From Rhodobacterales bacterium (lineage in GTDB: Bacteria > Pseudomonadota > Alphaproteobacteria > Rhizobiales > Stappiaceae), in the NCBI GenBank assembly GCA_008107755.1, contig VIRH01000102.1:20290-84289 (forward strand): DNA of 64,000 bases, written 5' to 3'. Of the stretch, positions 62,173 through 64,000 are shown piece after piece. Below the pieces are notes generated by a model, which did no database searches, had not been told where the DNA came from, and was given only the letters and a program-made list of their open reading frames with translations. The translations under genes and the position numbers were made by a program. Each line of letters starts with the position of its first letter. The stretch's first letter is position 1.

Positions 62173-63347
62173 GTACGGACCTGAACGACAAGACGCCGCG
62201 CGTCGTCGAGCATTACGTCGATCCGGAGCCCTTCAACCCGGCCGTCACGGAAGACATGACGGAAGAGCAGGAGCGCTTCTACCAGGCTTCGCAGTGGAAG
62301 ATCATGTGGTGGAAATTCCGGCGCCACAAGATTGCGGTCTGGTCCGGCGTCGTGCTGATCCTGTTCTACATGTGCGTGCCTTTCGCCGAGGTCATCGCGC
62401 CCTATGGCGCCAACACGCGCGACAGCCAGTTTCTCTATGCACCGCCACAACCGATCCACCTGTTCCACGAAGGCCGTCTGGTCGGCCCGTTCGTCTATGG
62501 CATGACGTCCGAAGTCGACATGGAAACCCTGCAGTGGGTCTTCGAGGACAACACCGACGAGGTTCAGAAGATCCGTTTCTTCTGCACCAGCGCACCTTAT
62601 GAATTCTGGGGGCTTTTCGACGCCAGTTTCCACCTTTTCTGTCCGGCGGAGGGAGGCACCCTGTTCCTTCTGGGCACGGACCGTCTCGGCCGAGACCAGT
62701 TTTCTGGTCTCGTCTACGGCGCGCGCCTGTCGCTGACGGTTGGCCTTGTCGGCGTCACGATATCCATCGTTCTCGGCCTTTTCTTCGGCGGCATTGCCGG
62801 ATATTTCGGCGGCATCATGGACAGTGCGATCCAGCGCATGATCGAGATCCTGAGGTCCCTTCCGGAGCTTCCGCTCTGGATGGCGTTGTCGGCGGCCTTG
62901 CCCGTGACCTGGAGCCCGGTGTGGATCTATTTCGGCCTCACCATCATCCTCGGGCTTCTGGACTGGCCGGGGCTTGCGCGTGCGGTCAGATCCAAGCTTC
63001 TTTCCCTGCGCGAGGAAGAATACGCAAAGGCGGCGGTCCTGCTGGGCGCAAAGCCGAAACGCGTGATCACTCGGCATCTGCTGCCCGGCTTCACCAGCCA
63101 CATCATTGCGTCCGCGACACTGTCGATCCCATCGATGATCCTGGGCGAGACGGCTCTGTCCTACCTGAACCTGGGCCTGCGCCGCCCGGCGGTCTCCTGG
63201 GGAGTTCTCCTGAACGAGGCGCAGAACATCTCCGTCGTAACCGTCTATCCCTGGCTGATGGCGCCGGTCATTCCCATTATCATCGTGGTTCTGGCCTTCA
63301 ACTTCCTGGGCGACGGTTTGCGCGACGCGGCGGATCCCTACAAGTGA
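62169..63347 (+). CDS. ABC transporter permease, second (OppC-like)
   Basis: A 392-residue protein overlapping the first permease by four bases (ATGA). After helix 1 (IAVWSGVVLILFYMCVPFAEV) it has an enlarged ~110-residue periplasmic insertion, then TLFLLGTDRLGRDQFSGLVYGARLS, the conserved OppC segment, and the EAA loop AAVLLGAKPKRVITRHLLPG. The long insertion is seen in importers of this class thought to handle oligosaccharides. It is the last gene of the operon; a hairpin of 10/11 paired bases (63441-63469) lies downstream. Confidence 0.93.
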   Translation: MSTDLNDKTPRVVEHYVDPEPFNPAVTEDMTEEQERFYQASQWKIMWWKFRRHKIAVWSGVVLILFYMCVPFAEVIAPYGANTRDSQFLYAPPQPIHLFHEGRLVGPFVYGMTSEVDMETLQWVFEDNTDEVQKIRFFCTSAPYEFWGLFDASFHLFCPAEGGTLFLLGTDRLGRDQFSGLVYGARLSLTVGLVGVTISIVLGLFFGGIAGYFGGIMDSAIQRMIEILRSLPELPLWMALSAALPVTWSPVWIYFGLTIILGLLDWPGLARAVRSKLLSLREEEYAKAAVLLGAKPKRVITRHLLPGFTSHIIASATLSIPSMILGETALSYLNLGLRRPAVSWGVLLNEAQNISVVTVYPWLMAPVIPIIIVVLAFNFLGDGLRDAADPYK

Positions 63348-63440
63348 TAGGAAGAGGTTGAACCTGCGGCGAAAAATGAAACATTGACCACCCCGGCATT
63401 GGTCAGACGGGTCGGTTTCGCCGCGATGGCGGACTGGATC

Positions 63441-63469
63441 GGGCGTGCCTGGCCCCCGCAGGCATGCCC
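63441..63469 (+). other. Strong hairpin downstream of the ABC operon
   Basis: GGGCGTGCCTG (63441-63451) pairs with CAGGCATGCCC (63459-63469) with one G-T wobble. No T run follows. It may mark the 3' end of the operon transcript. Confidence 0.4.
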
Positions 63470-63583
63470 AGGAACCACTTCGCTGGTAAAACCCTTGCCT
63501 CGGGGCCTTCGAAGTTCAAAGAAGGAGATGCGCGTACCCCTGATCCCGATACCTCCAGGAATGCTCGGAACGGCTGGTGCGAG

Positions 63584-63865
63584 ATGATTCCGCAGTGGTT
63601 CGAAATTCTTGTTTGGGTGTCACTTTTCAGCAGTGTCCTGTGCGCAGTCTGGATAGCGGTGGACTGCCTGCGCAATCCGCCTCAAATGCGCGTCATGGCA
63701 GTTGTCTGGCCCTTGTGCGCCCTTTTCGCCGGCCCGCTTCTCCTCTGGTTCTATCGCCGTTACGGTCGCTCGCACGGTGATGAAGATACGCCTTTTGCCA
63801 TCAGTGTCGCCAAGGGGACACTTCATTGCGGCGCTGGCTGTACACTCGGTGACATCGTCGCAGAG
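63584..63865 (+). pseudogene. DUF4396 protein gene interrupted by an insertion sequence
   Basis: The frame opens at ATG 63584: a membrane helix (WFEILVWVSLFSSVLCAVWIAVDCL), then a second helix (VVWPLCALFAGPLLLWFYRRY) and the DUF4396 core GTLHCGAGCTLGDIVAE. DUF4396 proteins normally continue with more helices after this core. Here the identity ends at codon 63863-63865 and the frame runs into insertion-sequence DNA, stopping at 63910. The gene is therefore truncated and probably non-functional. Its 3' part, if kept, lies beyond the window. Confidence 0.75.
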
Positions 63866-64000
63866 AGCCTAGTTGTGGTTTCTGATCAGGTTGTTCCGTT
63901 GAGGGCCTGACTTGGTGTTTTTCCATTGATGCCCATGTGTGGCCGTTTGTTGTTGTACCAGTCAAGCCATCTTGGCAGATCGGCCTCTCGTGTCAGGGAC
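63866..64000 (-). mobile_element. End of an insertion sequence (IS481/IS3-like), extending out of the window
   Basis: From about 63866 the sequence is unlike the DUF4396 gene and carries the 3' end of a transposase on the minus strand. The exact terminal repeat cannot be fixed because only one end is visible. The insertion point is inferred from where the DUF4396 pattern stops. Confidence 0.75.
63886..64000 (-). CDS. Transposase C-terminus (integrase-core, IS481-like), partial
   Basis: Read on the minus strand, the frame ends with a TGA at 63888-63886 and gives a C-terminal tail with DLPRWLDWYNNKRPHMGING followed by KTPSQALNGTT. The W-x2-WYN-x-KRPH-x3-G pattern with a following P is the usual end of DDE/rve integrase-core transposases of the IS481/IS3 groups. 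The remaining catalytic domain lies beyond 64000. Protein start not visible. Confidence 0.75.
   Translation of the reverse strand, partial: SLTREADLPRWLDWYNNKRPHMGINGKTPSQALNGTT

Overview
The window looks like a high-GC (roughly 60-65 %) alphaproteobacterial chromosome from the Hyphomicrobiales. Two rhizobial-type gene orders support this: a FeuN/FeuP/FeuQ-like signalling set followed by ccmI-ccmE-ccmF-ccmH, and degP - response regulator - histidine kinase - glnE followed by a PleC/PdhS-type kinase and pepN. The general gene content suggests a marine Stappiaceae-like organism (Roseibium/Labrenzia/Stappia), but that is inference; no rRNA or other marker gene is present.

Layout. 1-9.3 kb: the end of an endonuclease/exonuclease/phosphatase-fold protein, a FUSC-type membrane exporter, MOSC and RidA proteins, a DUF2293 protein overlapping a membrane GGDEF-EAL c-di-GMP enzyme, and a cysteine-containing HTH regulator next to an ABC exporter. 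9.4-18 kb: an XRE regulator, a membrane FMN-binding glutamate-synthase-like protein, a UGT-type glycosyltransferase, YjbQ, an SDR, a secreted small protein, a DUF465 protein, a HupE/UreJ-like membrane protein, a VOC protein and a WYL regulator. 18.8-24.9 kb: a sugar cassette with a GH32/43-like beta-propeller protein, an SPP-like HAD phosphatase, a mannosylfructose-/sucrose-phosphate-synthase-like GT4 enzyme, a divergent LacI regulator and a PhyH-type dioxygenase.

25-35.4 kb: the feuN-feuP-feuQ-like genes, a surface-antigen lipoprotein, an uncharacterised helical protein, the c-type cytochrome maturation genes ccmI, ccmE, ccmF and ccmH, and an alpha/beta-hydrolase-OsmC fusion. 35.4-45.7 kb: two paralogous DUF2336 genes around a GST gene, then degP, a second two-component pair and glnE, the last three overlapping. 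46-47 kb: an isolated HopA1-effector-like protein. 47.3-57 kb: pleC-like kinase, pepN, a methyltransferase, a CoA-transferase, a NUDIX hydrolase and a class III adenylate/guanylate cyclase. 57.2-63.3 kb: a complete peptide-type ABC importer operon. 63.6-64 kb: a DUF4396 gene cut by an insertion sequence whose transposase runs off the window.

The most interesting points are the sugar cassette, the lone HopA1-like gene, the two DUF2336 genes with a shared upstream 12-mer at matched distances, the nested hairpins over the VOC-gene ribosome binding site, a terminator with no gene in front of it (a possible small RNA), and the IS-interrupted DUF4396 gene. No tRNA, rRNA, CRISPR array or prophage was seen.
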